Origin: Scatophagus argus | Lineage: Eukaryota > Chordata > Actinopteri > Scatophagidae | Assembly: GCF_020382885.2 (NCBI RefSeq) | Contig: NC_058507.1 | Coordinates: forward strand, 2,249,715 to 2,313,714 | Reading direction: 5' to 3' | DNA: 64,000 nucleotides | Shown: positions 10,761 to 21,992 of the stretch, piece after piece | Layout of the letters: every line of letters starts with the position of its first letter | Numbering within the stretch: position 1 is the first letter of the stretch | The notes under the pieces: generated by a model | What the model saw: only the letters and a program-made list of their open reading frames with translations | What the model was told of the DNA's origin: nothing | Database searches by the model: none | Translations under genes and position numbers: made by a program

Positions 10761-13330
10761 TGGTGGCCTGGCGATGTTCAAACCGTTGCTGAAGTTAATG
10801 CTGGCGTGTCTGTGACGTGACTCCTTGACGACGGCTGCCAAACGAGATACCACAGTTTGAGACCACTTCAAGTACCCAACCCGCCAACTAATCAAAGGCC
10901 AGACCAAGAGACAGTCTGACAAGCACTTTGTTTCTCTGAGACCTTCAAGTGTGACGAAGTGTTCACATCCTTCTGTTCTTATGCCTGAGAGGAAACATTA
11001 GAAAACTGATAAAAGAGCTCAATATGTCGGAAAGCGATTTTACACTCGGCTGAGGTGCAGCGTGAAACATGACACGAACTTCCTGTTTGCCTTCTAAAGG
11101 CTCGTATGTGGGTCAGCGTCAGACCAAACGGTGCCGCACAGGTGAGCTTTCTTCCTGTAACGTATCATGCGTGAGCCGGGTCAGGTTCAGGGCTCGGCTT
11201 TCCTCTCCTTTCCGCTGCTGTCCTCACACTGCTTTGTCCCTGGTAGAAAACCTGACTCTCGACTCTCAAAGCAGACAGGATACAAGACGTGTTTGGTTTA
11301 TTTAACAGGGAGGTAGTGCACGCACGTCTCAAATCTGAGCCAAGGAAAGACTACCCAGTGGACAGAATATGACAGATTCAATATGTGGATCACAATCTGA
11401 CACGGGACAGTCATAATTTCCTCTTATTTCTGCTCGTATTGTTCCTCTTCTTTAGTTTTAATGCAAAGTGACTTTTTGTAGGATTTAAACGTACCCATGT
11501 TCGTCCCGTTGGTCCCGGCACCCCTGCAGCAGACAGACAACATCTCATCTCAGTGACATTAACACAAACTCACAAGTCAAAGTATTTAATTAGGACAGAA
11601 GATTTGCTGTTACTATCACGTCACCTGGGAAAAGCCTCGTCCTGATGGAGCCTGTGGACCACCTGACTTTCTGCAAATGTCACTTGTTTCTTCATGTTGG
11701 TTCAGCAGCAGCAGCAGCCAGTTTAACTCCTGTTTCAGACACACTGAGGTCCGTCCGTGCTCAGTCCACTTCAGTCCACAGACCTGAAGTAAAGAGGTTG
11801 GCTGATCTTACTGAGGACCTGAAGGACAAGTGGGCGCGTCCTGTCCCGTCCCACAAAGCTGCAGCCAATTTGGTGAAACCAAAGAGGGAAAACAACAAAC
11901 TCAGTGAGAGTCTGAAAGCTCTTCTTACCCTTCAGTGTTTGAGCTGATGTGTGGTGTTTAAAGTCTTCAGTCTCTGAAACATACAAGTATAAAAATAAAT
12001 GGAAAAATTAAATGTTTCCTTGCACAAGAAACACTTCATTCTGTAAACTGTTTTTTTATTTGATTTGATGTTATTCAAATTAATTTATTTTTATGTTGTT
12101 TTTGTGCTCATTAAACTCAGCTGAATCAGACATTTGTCTGATTTTGTATAACCAAGAAATTGTGAAACACTGAGATATGAACATGACTGAAAACAACTGA
12201 TGAGAAATTGCAAAAGAGCACAAAGTTTACCAGTTTGTGCAGTGAAACAACAACGCTGTATAGACAAAAGTATGCAGACACACCTCTCTATGGGCCTGTT
12301 TGTCAGGGTTTGGGCTCGGCCCCTGACTTCCAGTGAAGGGAAATCTTAATGCTTCAGCACACCAAGACATTTTGGACAATGCTATGCTTCCAACTTTGTG
12401 GCAACAGTTTGTTGAAGGCCCTTTTCTATTCCAGCATGACTGTGCCCCAGTGCACAAAGCAAAGCTCCATAAAGACATGGTTGGATGAGTTTGGTGTGGA
12501 AGAACTTGACTGGCCCACACAGAGCCCTGACCTCAACCCCATCCAACACCTTTGGGATGAACTGGAACGGAGATTGTGAGCCAGGCCTTTTGGTCCAACA
12601 TCAGTGTGTGACCTCACAAATGCTCTACTGCATGAATGGGCACAAATTCCCACAGAAACACTCCAACATGTTGTGGAAAGCAGCCACATATCAGTTAGCC
12701 ATGTTGGCTCCACCCTCCAGTGTTGAACTCAGCCAATGAAATTTATTGATCTATTTCTTTCAAAAGTTGAATTTTACTGTGTTAGTTTGTTAGAAGGAAA
12801 ATCCCCCCAGGGTGCCTTAGAGTAGGATAATGGATATCCCCAAGCTCTCCAGTTATAGGATGTGATAAATTCTTTATGGCTTTCAGTCACAGAAAGCTTT
12901 TGTTCTCAGAGTGGGAAATTTGTTTTCCTCATTTCTGACACCAGACACGCTCACACACACCTGAAAACTGTGCATGCGGATTAATCCATGCATGCTTTAT
13001 ATACACAGTAAATAGATGAATTATTAATGATTGATGTGTTTAATCTTTTATATCAAGGTCACCTAAATACAATAAATGTGACTCATTCATGGAGAAGAAC
13101 TCATGTTGAATAAAAGGACAAGCTGTAATTTTTTAACATTTCGAATTAGCTTTGTCTGTTTTTTATTTTCACAACAATCACCAGTAAAGTGTGTAACTAG
13201 CAACGTCTTTTCACACATGACTGCAGTGGCATTTGTGATGTAGGCAGGTACTTGTCAGGTGACTCTTTTTCGTTTTCCCTGTCACCATCATTGTAGCAAC
13301 GTGATCCAATGAGATTCCTTTCACTGTGCC
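10761..13330. other. spacer between fam216a and the first Sec6-family gene
   Basis: It should hold the missing 5' end of fam216a. Apart from the Tc1-like fossil at 12241-12739 no gene is supported. The open frame at 11645-11947 has no family features and no plausible splice context. Confidence 0.5.
12241..12739 (+). mobile_element. Tc1/mariner-like transposon fossil, transposase C-terminal part
   Basis: It starts with the Tc1-family terminal text TAGACAAAAGTATGCAGAC. It then encodes, in two frames, QHDCAPVHKAKLHKDM and WPTQSPDLNPIQHLWDELE, the classic catalytic end of fish Tc1 transposases (DNAPVHKA...WPAQSPDLNPIEHLWDEL). A frameshift lies between the two pieces, a stop follows ERRL, and the N-terminal DNA-binding half is missing. 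Non-functional. Confidence 0.9.
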
Positions 13331-13334
13331 TGTG

Positions 13335-13348
13335 GAAAATGAAAGTGA
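13335..13348 (+). promoter_or_regulatory. ISRE/IRF-type element upstream of tnfaip2-like gene
   Basis: GAAAATGAAAGTGA fits the interferon-stimulated response element core GAAANNGAAA. It lies about 20 bp from the kB site and 30 bp from the TATA box. Confidence 0.6.
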
Positions 13349-13355
13349 TGCAGTG

Positions 13356-13365
13356 GGAAAATCCC
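13356..13365 (-). promoter_or_regulatory. NF-kB site upstream of tnfaip2-like gene
   Basis: The minus strand reads GGGATTTTCC, an exact fit to the kB consensus GGGRNNYYCC. It lies 12 bp before the TATA box. Confidence 0.65.
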
Positions 13366-13377
13366 TTCATGTGCTTT

Positions 13378-13383
13378 TATAAA
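13378..13383 (+). promoter_or_regulatory. TATA box of tnfaip2-like gene
   Basis: TATAAA within CTTTTATAAATGG, 89 bp before the chosen ATG. It implies a start of transcription near 13410 and a leader of about 60 bases. Confidence 0.65.
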
Positions 13384-13471
13384 TGGCTTTGAAGCTGCTG
13401 AATAAGACTCAGTTGTAATAAGGAGTGCGTATCACTCGAGAGAAACTGACTGCAAACAGAAAACACTGGAG

Positions 13472-16400
13472 ATGAAAAGACAGTTGTGGACAGTGTGGAC
13501 AGCTCAAGGCAGGAGGAGACGCTGGGGGACCAGGAGCAGGAGACCTTTAATAGAGGAAAATAACAACGACATGCAAGAAGGTAAGACTTATTATTGTTTT
13601 TATGATGGATGTGCTCTGTATGCATATTTTATATGCACTGGTGAGCTTCTGCTTACTTAGACCATCATTATCACACTCCTCACACCTGTCAGTTGTGTTA
13701 GTGTAGACTTTTATTTTCAGCTTGAAATGTGATCCAAGTTGGTCAAATGTAAATATTATTTTCTCATGAGTGTGTGAAATGCAGTTAAGAAACCAATGAA
13801 AACTAAAGTGTTAAACTAACAAAGCAACTTGAGACAGATGACGGTAAATTCTTCTCTTCTGATTCACCTCTCTAAAAGGAGGGCTGATGAGCTGTGTTTT
13901 AAGATTACACTTTTAAGCTGTAGAGCAGAGAGGAACGTGCACGCATTCCAATCTGACCAAAGCACAGTGTGGCAAGCGTGGCAGGCCTCTGGGCATGCTG
14001 GGGATTCCCAACTATTAAACCCACAATCAAGCCGAATTCATGTTTAGAAAGGTTGTGCAGAGAACAATGCTGACAGACCTTGAGACAGGTTTTCTTCCTG
14101 TTTCTGTCTGTGTGAACTTCTTATTTGCCCTGATTTTACTTTATAAACCCTTCAAAATAAAACAAATCCATTATTCTGCATTAATATGACTGGGTCTAAA
14201 GGCATGCTTAACAAGAACTTGAACCAGAAATCAAATGTGCATTCAGTTGTTATTGAAAAATGGCGTACATTAAAAACATATCAGACTCAGAATCACAAAC
14301 TGGTTTTCCTGCCAAGTAGCCTCCAGGTCTTAACAAAGACATTTAGCCTTTTTATGATGGTGCATGACCGTCAAAATGAACATAGTATGAGAAAACAGGT
14401 AGTGTTTAGTAGCGTGGCAACACGGAGCTGCTATTGTTTCACAAGGCTAAAGTTAGCATGCTAAAACAGTCGAAAATTAAGAGCAGAGCAAAAAATGTAG
14501 AACTTAAACCGATAACAAAATGATTAGCTTTATTGTATGCAGGACTTAGGAGCATTAGGAGCAAGACCAAAATAAGAGACTACAGTCATGCTAGCAGTTT
14601 TGAGCTAAATGATAACATTAGCATGCTAATATGCTCACAGTGAGTATAATGCCTTCCATGCTCACGGTCTTAATTTTGGAAATCTAGCATACTAATATTT
14701 TTTTTCACTAGCACTGATCACAAAATACAGCTGACACTGATGGGAATGACTTTACTTTTGTCATCCATAGAAGCACACTGTTAGCACGGCTGAATATAAA
14801 GTATGTCACTAACACTTTGTCACTACTACTGCTTGGCGATGTGGACAAGTTTAACAGTGTCACAAAAAGTGTGACAGGCATGTGTAATTTCTTTGTATGT
14901 CTGAAGTTATATTTACTCCACCCTAAAGCTTAAGATTGTCTCTCTCTCATAGGATATGACGAGACAGACAACATCGAGGAACAAAGCCACCAAAGCACAG
15001 TAAACATAGTCCTTGAGGAACTAGCTGAATTTCTGGGTGTGGACCCTGATGCCAGCACTTCTGAGGATGGACCTTGCTGCTCAGGACAGGAGAATTCAAA
15101 CGCTGTCTGCCTCATACAAAGTTCTGTATCAAATAACTTCCCTGAGCTGCCAGCAGATCTGGACCAGAACCTTCAGCAGCACCTCTCAAATATGCAGGAG
15201 AGGATGTGCAATACGCTTGTTAAGATGGGTCCCCTGCTGGAACGCTTTGGGTTGATGGGATGTCTGCTTGATTGCTACCATCGTCAGACATTTGATCACC
15301 TCAGTGATCTTCTCATGAACATCCAGTTCTCCAAGAATTACCTGGTGGTAATGAAGTGGGTCCTACAGTCATATCTGAGGTACCTGCAATTTCACCTGTT
15401 GTATCTTCTTTTACTTAATTTATTTTAAATATTCAGCATGTTGTTTTGTGCATCTGATGGCCTGTAACAATGACATTTTGGGAAATATGCATTTTCTCAC
15501 CAAGAGTGAGATGGGAAAACTAAACTGATAAAACTGGTCTTTAGCATAAATATCAATCTTACCCTTGCAAATACTTAGCTTAGCATAAAGACTTGAAACA
15601 GGGGGAAACAACTACCCAGCCGTCTGTACCTAACAGACAAATGTGAAATTGGTTTTCATTTTCTCATTTAACTCTTAACTGCTAAAAAACTAACTTTACT
15701 CACTGCTTTCACAAAACAAATTAATGTGAGAGATCCCAAACAAAACCTAGTAAGACCACAGGCCACCTGAACAACATTTGAACCTAGAAAGAGACATTTC
15801 CCAACACTACTGATATTATTTGCGGTTGTAAAGTCGCCGATTCACCTCTGAATTCAGTTGAGTCATTCCAACACACAGCATAGGTGCAGCCATACTTTTA
15901 ATGTGCGACAAGGTCATTCAGGTGTGGAGAGATGAGAGATTCTGATGTTGCTGTTTATGATACTTTCTCAGTCAGGATCTACTCGGTCATCCCAGCCTTC
16001 AAGAAATGGATGCCATAAAAAAAGTCGACCTACTGCTGTGCATTGAATGGGTAGCAAAAACAAAGGACAAACTGCTCGAAACTGTGAAGGTAAGATCACT
16101 AACGTACACTGTTAGGACTGCTTCTAACTGGGATCACTAAAAGCTTATTTCATTCTCAGTCATGAAGAAATGCAGCAGGAGAGCAGTAGGGTAAAAGTCA
16201 GTCCGAACTGAGTCCCTGCTGTGGCACTGACCCTTTTAGGATGACCACTAGATGTCACAAAAAGAGGCTGGAGGCTGTGGTTGGACTGTTCCACAGTGTT
16301 GTAGTCGAGTCACCAAACTTCGAGTCCAAGTCCAATTTCGAGTTCCCAGTGTTCGAGTCTGAGTCAAGTCCAATCCAAATATATTATTGTATAATTATTA

Positions 16401-19070
16401 TATAATATAAAATTTAATCTAGACGTAGATATTATCATAGCCCACGGTACATTACACAAAATAAAATAGAAATCTGAGGACTCGTCTCTAATTTACGAGT
16501 CTGAATGCAGTTAATGCACAAGTCTGAGTCCAAGTCCAAGTCAACAGTGCTCAAGTCCGAGTCAGGTCACAAGAATTTGGACTCGAGTCCAAGTCCTGGA
16601 TACTACAGGTTATTTAGCAGTTGGCACAGATGTTTATTTTCTTGTTTATTTTTTGTCCACAGAAAGAGGTCAGAAAGTCTCTGGAGAAAATCTTGCTGAT
16701 TGAGAAGAGCCAAGAAGATTGTGATCATGAGGAGGCTTGCGTTGGACTTTATGTGGACACTATTCAGGTACTTAGCACTTTTCTTAATTTATTCGCCTTA
16801 TTTGTTGCATTCTTGAATTTCCCTCAGGATCAATAAAGTATATATCTATCTGATATTAGTCATATTCATATTTTTGGTTTCTCTTTAAGTGCATTGATGC
16901 CATACCCAAAGAGGCACAAAAAATCAGCTCAAAACTCTCTGCTGATGTCCAGGAGGTTTGTTTCCAAGAGCTGCTGATGTTTCTGCAGAGGTGAGAATCC
17001 ACAGGTTTTTCCATCCACACAGATTTCTAAAACAACTGATCTTATCTGACTCTTTAAAGTCCGTATTTGGCACATTTTAGCTGATATATTCTCTTTGGTT
17101 TGCAGTTATACGACTCACCAGAGTAAAATTCTCAACAAGAAAGCAAAATTAGACAAACCAGAAATGACACACTTCCTCAAGACTTTGAAAACCTGTAAAG
17201 AACTCAAGTGAGTATTTGAGCATTTCTGTCTCTCTGCTGAGTCAGCTCAGTACTAACAGTTTCGTCATTCGTTTAATTTATTTGGTTTGCAAACTGTCTT
17301 TACACCAAAAAACACACCTTTTAAAATAGCCAGTACATTATAGAAATGTCACAGCGGGATGTTTCTAGTTAATGTTTATGATATTTCTCCTCAGGAAGCA
17401 CATCCAGACCGAAAATAAAGGCATCAGCAAAGCCCTTCTCCAGGCCGCCGCAGCAGCTCTTGAAAACATGGAGGCTTTTACTTTGAAACTTCTAAAGCAA
17501 ATTGTTGCTGACTTTGCAGAGGTACCCGTTCAGCTTTCTTTTGGTTATTTATGACATTGTTTCTATTGGAAATAACAGAGTGACTGTTTTAGATGACATT
17601 TTTAGGACAAATCTTAACATTTTTAACGATATCCATCCCACAGAGCCACCTCAAGAATTACTTCAAGCAGGAGAAGTACTTCTCTCTGATCCGTGAAGTA
17701 GAGACTCATTTTCCCAAGCTGCGGTGGTGTCAGGATGTACACAACGTACGTTAAAAATCTGGATTTTAACGAAAAATGAGTGAAAATCTTGACAAACACA
17801 ATCTGATTTTCGCAGCATATCAAACAAGCGTGTATTTATTAAAAATAAGTATTTACATCATAACACATCAAAAACCGACCCGTGTCTTCGTCTGTCTCTG
17901 TGTCCCTCAGAGGGTGATGGATGAGGCCTACAAGCTCATCGTTCACGTTTACCTCAAACATCTTATCCAAAGCAGCCAAAGCAAACTGAGCAGATGCTGG
18001 AGTATCGATGTTGTTCAAGCAGTCACTGAAGATGCTGAGCTACTTCACAAAACCTTCGCAGACATGGTGAGGATGTTGTATATGTATATACACATATATC
18101 ATGATGTGGATATTAAGTGTAACGCATGATAAAAGTAATATTTCCCTTTTAGCAGTAACAAAGTATGATGCATTTCTAGCAGGATTTTGTTCATAATATT
18201 ACATTCGTTATGTCAAGTGACATGTTATGACCCGACCTCCTCATCTGTTGTCATCTGTGTCATATATGACATCAAAACAAGTCATGTCTGAGAGGCTGAT
18301 TGTGTGCAGAAAGCTGCATGTTAGCGGCTGACTCACCGTTACCGTGTTACTGAGGCCTCTGGTGTGTCTTTCTGCAGTCTCCATTAAATAAATCCAGAAC
18401 GATAAATCCTGATCCAAGTCAAAGCTGTTTGATTATTAGCCGTCCACCGACCGGCCCATAATGCACTGGGGCTAATGCTCTGACTCTTCATTAGCCTACA
18501 CAATACTGCCCACTACTGGATTTGTAATCAACTGCAGCCAGCTTGAGTTTTTGTGCTTTGACCCTCGGCAACAGCGTCAATGATTGGAAACAGACTGCTT
18601 GTCCAGAGGGTCAGTCTTGATGAGCCGTGTGTGTTGATGAGATGTGTGTGATGTGTACGATCAGGCCCCTGACGTCCAGCAGTGGAACCTCACGCTGTCG
18701 AAGATCCCAGAGCTGCTGAAGTGCAAAAGCACCGACGAGGTGAAGCTCACAGTTGCCAGCATGCAGCAGGAGAGTCTCACATGGAGGTAAGTCATCCTGC
18801 TGTTTCCTGTACACACTTCTGTGTCCAGTCTTCCTGTCCTCTGTAGATGTTTAGAAGGACTGACAAGGTGACAAAGACCTCCGTCTCACTCTTCCCTGTT
18901 TTGGCCTCCACTGCAGCGAGGACCAGGATCTTCTGCCCGCACTGCTGCGATGGACAGGTCTCTCTGGGAGGAAGGTTAGGGAGGTGCTGGACGCCCTCCC
19001 CGGGCAGCGGTCCAGACCCAGATCTACATCTTGGTACTCTTCTATTTGCTGCTGTCAATGGATGAGCTGA
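13472..19070 (+). CDS. TNFAIP2/EXOC3-like (Sec6 family) protein, 540 aa
   Basis: Sec6-family proteins either tether vesicles in the exocyst (EXOC3) or, like TNFAIP2/M-Sec, promote membrane protrusions and nanotubes; the exact role here is inferred. Exons: 13472-13580, 14953-15379, 15972-16089, 16663-16767, 16890-16990, 17106-17207, 17395-17521, 17644-17745, 17911-18066, 18665-18786 and 18917-19070. Every junction is GT..AG and in frame, giving 1623 nt with stop TGA 19068-19070. The N-terminus is short and basic, then acidic. From about residue 80 on it is all helical Sec6-like sequence (ELPADLDQNLQQHL, CIEWVAKTKDKLLE, YKLIVHVYLKHLI, LPALLRWTGLSGRKVREVL). The promoter just upstream has TATA, NF-kB and ISRE sites. 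The last ~20 residues are Ser/Arg/Cys-rich and unlike the paralogs. It is probably one of the tnfaip2 genes of fish, but I cannot assign a one-to-one ortholog. Confidence 0.9.
14500..14780. repeat. teleost interspersed repeat with GCTAGC/AGCATGCTAA motifs
   Basis: It lies in intron 1 of the tnfaip2-like gene. It contains CATGCTAGCAG, TTAGCATGCTAATATG and a right end TGATGGGAATGAC. A related copy lies at 45420-45670. A known style of fish non-autonomous repeat; class not resolved. Confidence 0.55.
15460..15670. repeat. teleost interspersed repeat (TTAGCTTAGCATAAAGAC family)
   Basis: It contains GGGAAATATGCATTTTCTC, then ACTTAGCTTAGCATAAAGAC and GAAACAGGGGGAAACAACTA, a text I recognise as a frequent repeat in many fish introns. 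It lies in intron 2 of the tnfaip2-like gene. Confidence 0.6.
16285..16610. mobile_element. non-autonomous DNA transposon (GAGTCCAAGTCC repeat type)
   Basis: About 320 bp with many copies of GAGTCCAAGTC and its complement GACTCGAGTCC near both ends and an AT-rich middle. The ends (GTTGTAGTCGAGTC and, inverted, CTGTAGTATCCAGGACT) are only loosely alike. It sits in an intron between exons ending at 16089 and starting at 16663. No transposase. Confidence 0.6.
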
Positions 19071-19860
19071 GCATCAACGACAACAAGCAGAGAAGAAGAC
19101 AGAGCTGATTGTCTGAAATGTTTGAGAGACTTTGGATGAACTTCTCGTCTCATCTGAATGCTGTTAAACCCGACACCCGTTACCGCCTTCGCTTACCTGC
19201 TGTAAGGTGGATCTAAAGGTGTAGTTAAGGAGAAGAAGAGGTTCTTGTAAGCTCTCAGGCTGCCTGTGTATGAGTTGTTTTACACGTGTGTGTGTGTGTT
19301 TTTGAAAATGTTTACTTGTGGATTACAGTGGAGGGAAAATTACAGAATGTTTATACGCCGTTAGCAGTAAACTATGTGTTTGTAAAAAAGAGGATTAAGA
19401 GGTGAATTTAAGACTTAAATTGTTGTCGGAAGGGAAGATTATTTTGCTGGGGTCTGACAGTCCAAAGCACAGTTTTGGTGTTCTGTTTGCGCTCTGTGAG
19501 GCGGGTAGAAGATGATCTTTCTCCTGTTTCGAGCTTGCTTTTAGTTTGTTTCCTTTCGTTTGCTTTGTTGGTGCTTCATACAGCAACGTTAAGGTCCAGC
19601 ATGTCGGATTCTGTGGCGTCTGGTGGCGTGTTTACCCCTCGTCTCTCCCGCTGGCTGCTGCCAACACATTTGGTTTGTCCGTTCTGGGCTTCTGTAGAAA
19701 CAAGGCTCATTCTTATGTAGCGAAAACTTCTTTCAAAAACAAGACTGTAAATATTTCATTTTTGACCCTCAATCCGACACGCCGGTAAAAACTTTAACAG
19801 CACTGACCAAGACGCACCGTTTCCCCCACTGTCGGATGGAGACAGAGATAAGATTTAATA

Positions 19861-19875
19861 TATTTATTTATTTAA
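19861..19875 (+). promoter_or_regulatory. AU-rich element (mRNA decay motif)
   Basis: TATTTATTTATTTAA holds overlapping ATTTA pentamers and the nonamer TTATTTATT. This is the class of element that destabilises cytokine-type mRNAs. It lies 790 bases after the stop. Confidence 0.55.
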
Positions 19876-20128
19876 TTATGAGAATATATACATTTGTTAC
19901 AGAAACATTCCAGTATCTGCAAGCCTGCCATCAATCATATGAAATCCTTTTTCTGGTTTTGGTACTTCAGAGTCTGTTGACTTTTGGACTTTTGAATCAC
20001 TTCAGGATGTGCTGTAAAATGATTTGATTCATTTCACAGGCTTTACTGTGTTTTCTACATGCTGTTTTAATGACGCAGTTCCCTGAAAGCACAGAGTGAG
20101 ACATGTGCTGTGTTGGTTTGATTTCTCC

Positions 20129-20130
<2 letters not shown>

Positions 20131-20156
<26 letters not shown>
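20131..20156. repeat. (CA)n microsatellite
   Basis: Uninterrupted CA dinucleotides shortly before the AATAAA at 20172. Confidence 0.95.
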
Positions 20157-20160
<4 letters not shown>

Positions 20161-20171
20161 GCAGTGTAATG

Positions 20172-20177
20172 AATAAA
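20172..20177 (+). terminator. candidate polyadenylation signal of the tnfaip2-like gene
   Basis: AATAAA within GAATAAACTTG, about 1.1 kb after the stop codon. No stronger signal was noticed before it. Confidence 0.45.
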
Positions 20178-20392
20178 CTTGAAGATGATTCAATTATAAA
20201 GCTGCTCGTGGCTTCATTCCACCACTAGATGGAGACTAACATCACTTCACCAAAATGGGACTTGAAGAGAAAAGCTCCAGCACACAGCTGACTTCCTCTC
20301 ACATGAAAGCGATGTTTGGGTGTCCGTCAGGCCGCAGGATGTGACCTCTCAAGCAATCCCACGATGATCCAATGGACAGGAATTCTTGACTT

Positions 20393-20441
20393 ATTTCTAT
20401 CATTCCCTGACGGATAAGCGGTATAGAAAATGGATGGATGG
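20393..20441 (+). mobile_element. SINE 3' tail fragment
   Basis: GACGGATAAGCGGTATAGAA followed by AATGGATGGATGG, the same 3' end as the longer copies at 28925-29053 and 41605-41905. Confidence 0.7.
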
Positions 20442-21590
20442 ATTTCTATCATTTTTCTCTCTCACTCTTCTGTGGTTTTGTGGCTTTTACCCCTTCAGGC
20501 CTAAAAAATAGTTTAACTGCTCAAAGCTCGGGTCAGCACTGAGGCCACATGACCCGCACAAACCACCCACAAGCACACTTTGCTTTAGTCTGGGGGGTCT
20601 TTCGTGACTTTCTGAGACAGACTGTTTCCTTTAACCTCAGAACAGAAAGTAAACCACGGCTTTAATCAGCGAAGAGGCTCACGCACCCTAAGAGACAAAC
20701 TGGCAGCCGTCCTTGTTATTGAGTTAAGGAACCCAGAATTTGAGTCAGTGTACGACAGGAAAGCCCCTGGATTTTCTACCATCTCAGTCCACTAATGGCT
20801 TCGACAGCTTCCCCTCCGTCTGGCCTTCCGAGAGACACTCATAGCTACAACCTCCACGCCTCCCACTCGCCTTCCTGAGCACATCCTCCCTCACTCGGGC
20901 TTTCAGGAATAAAATACTCACTTACAGAAATCTGCAGCAACATCCTTTATAAACACTACATCCTTCCCCTGCTCAGGGTGTCGTTATGATCCGGTAATAA
21001 TGACAAACTGGAAACCCCTCACCTCAGGGTCTACAGCCTCGATTCCCACACCAGGGGAGTCAATGATTTCCCGAAATTGTTTGCTCAGGGCCGATTTGGC
21101 TGCTTGTGATGTTGATCACTTGTCTTTGAAGTGGAGGGCCAGTTGTTTCAGTGGTCTCCTGATACTTCTGATTTCTTCAGAAAGACTTGCTAAGAGCCAG
21201 TTCGTTGTATCTCGGTCATTGTCAAGCTGGGGGTGAAGGGGGGCCAGTGCTGCACTCAAGACTACAATGTCTCCAAAACTACAGGTTGGATGAGCACATT
21301 CATATTTCCATCTGCATAAACTGTAATGACTTTTGTTTGGTTGGTAGACACATTCATGAACCCCAGAGGATGAAACCCACTTTGATTCCCTGACTTTTCC
21401 TTCAGCATCACCACGAGGTTTCCAACTTGACAGCAGAAACAAACGTGTTAACGTCAGGTAACTGCAGTCACCTGCGTGTTTGGCTTTAACGAGTCAGTCT
21501 GCTAATTAGCAGACAGCCGGTGAGCTCTGGAGGAGTTATGTTCTTAAACTTTTGGAATTAAAAATCAAATCACAATGAGATTTCACCCAG
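20442..21590. other. spacer between convergent Sec6-family genes
   Basis: No gene is supported. Minus-strand open stretches between 21000 and 21442, interrupted by a stop, have a protein-like look (EEIRSIRRPLKQLALHFKD) but no recognised family. Confidence 0.45.
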
Positions 21591-21596
21591 TTTATT
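21591..21596 (-). terminator. candidate polyadenylation signal of the 640-aa Sec6-family gene
   Basis: On the minus strand this reads AATAAA, about 400 bases after the stop codon at 21993. The region between holds no other gene and is probably the 3' UTR. Confidence 0.55.
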
Positions 21597-21992
21597 TATA
21601 AACTTAATTTACATTTAACACATTCTCCAGCAATATTCTGTACATCATTTGACATGAGATAAACAATAAAATTTAAGGCTGACTTCTACCTTAATTGTAC
21701 ATGAGTAGGAAAATAAACTTAAACACTGATTTGATAAAAAAAAATGTACACTAACAGTGAATTACACATTCAAGCACTGAGCTTTGCTCACACACACCTG
21801 ACCAGATGTTTCAGCAGTAAAAAGCAGCATATTTACCACGGCAATGTGAAGTGAATGTTATACATCCGTACAGTACAAACAGAACAGTATTCTTCCCAGC
21901 CCTCACAACATTCAAGGCTTTTAAGCTTTGTTCTTCTGTGTTACGTTCATCGTTGCTCACGACAGACGGGATTAAGCAGCAGCGTCACACAT

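Larger units (their letters stand above)
19071..20190 (+). other. probable 3' UTR of the tnfaip2-like gene
   Basis: No coding sequence is seen. It holds an AU-rich element at 19861-19875, a (CA)n run at 20131-20156 and AATAAA at 20172-20177. The end is inferred from that signal. Confidence 0.5.

Noticed and set aside
11645-11947. 100-residue open frame between fam216a and the first Sec6-family gene
   Set aside because: No family features, no splice context and no neighbouring exon that would extend it.
12349-12579. Open frame ending in DLNPIQHLWDELERRL as a host gene
   Set aside because: It is the decayed Tc1 transposase C-terminus with missing N-terminal half.
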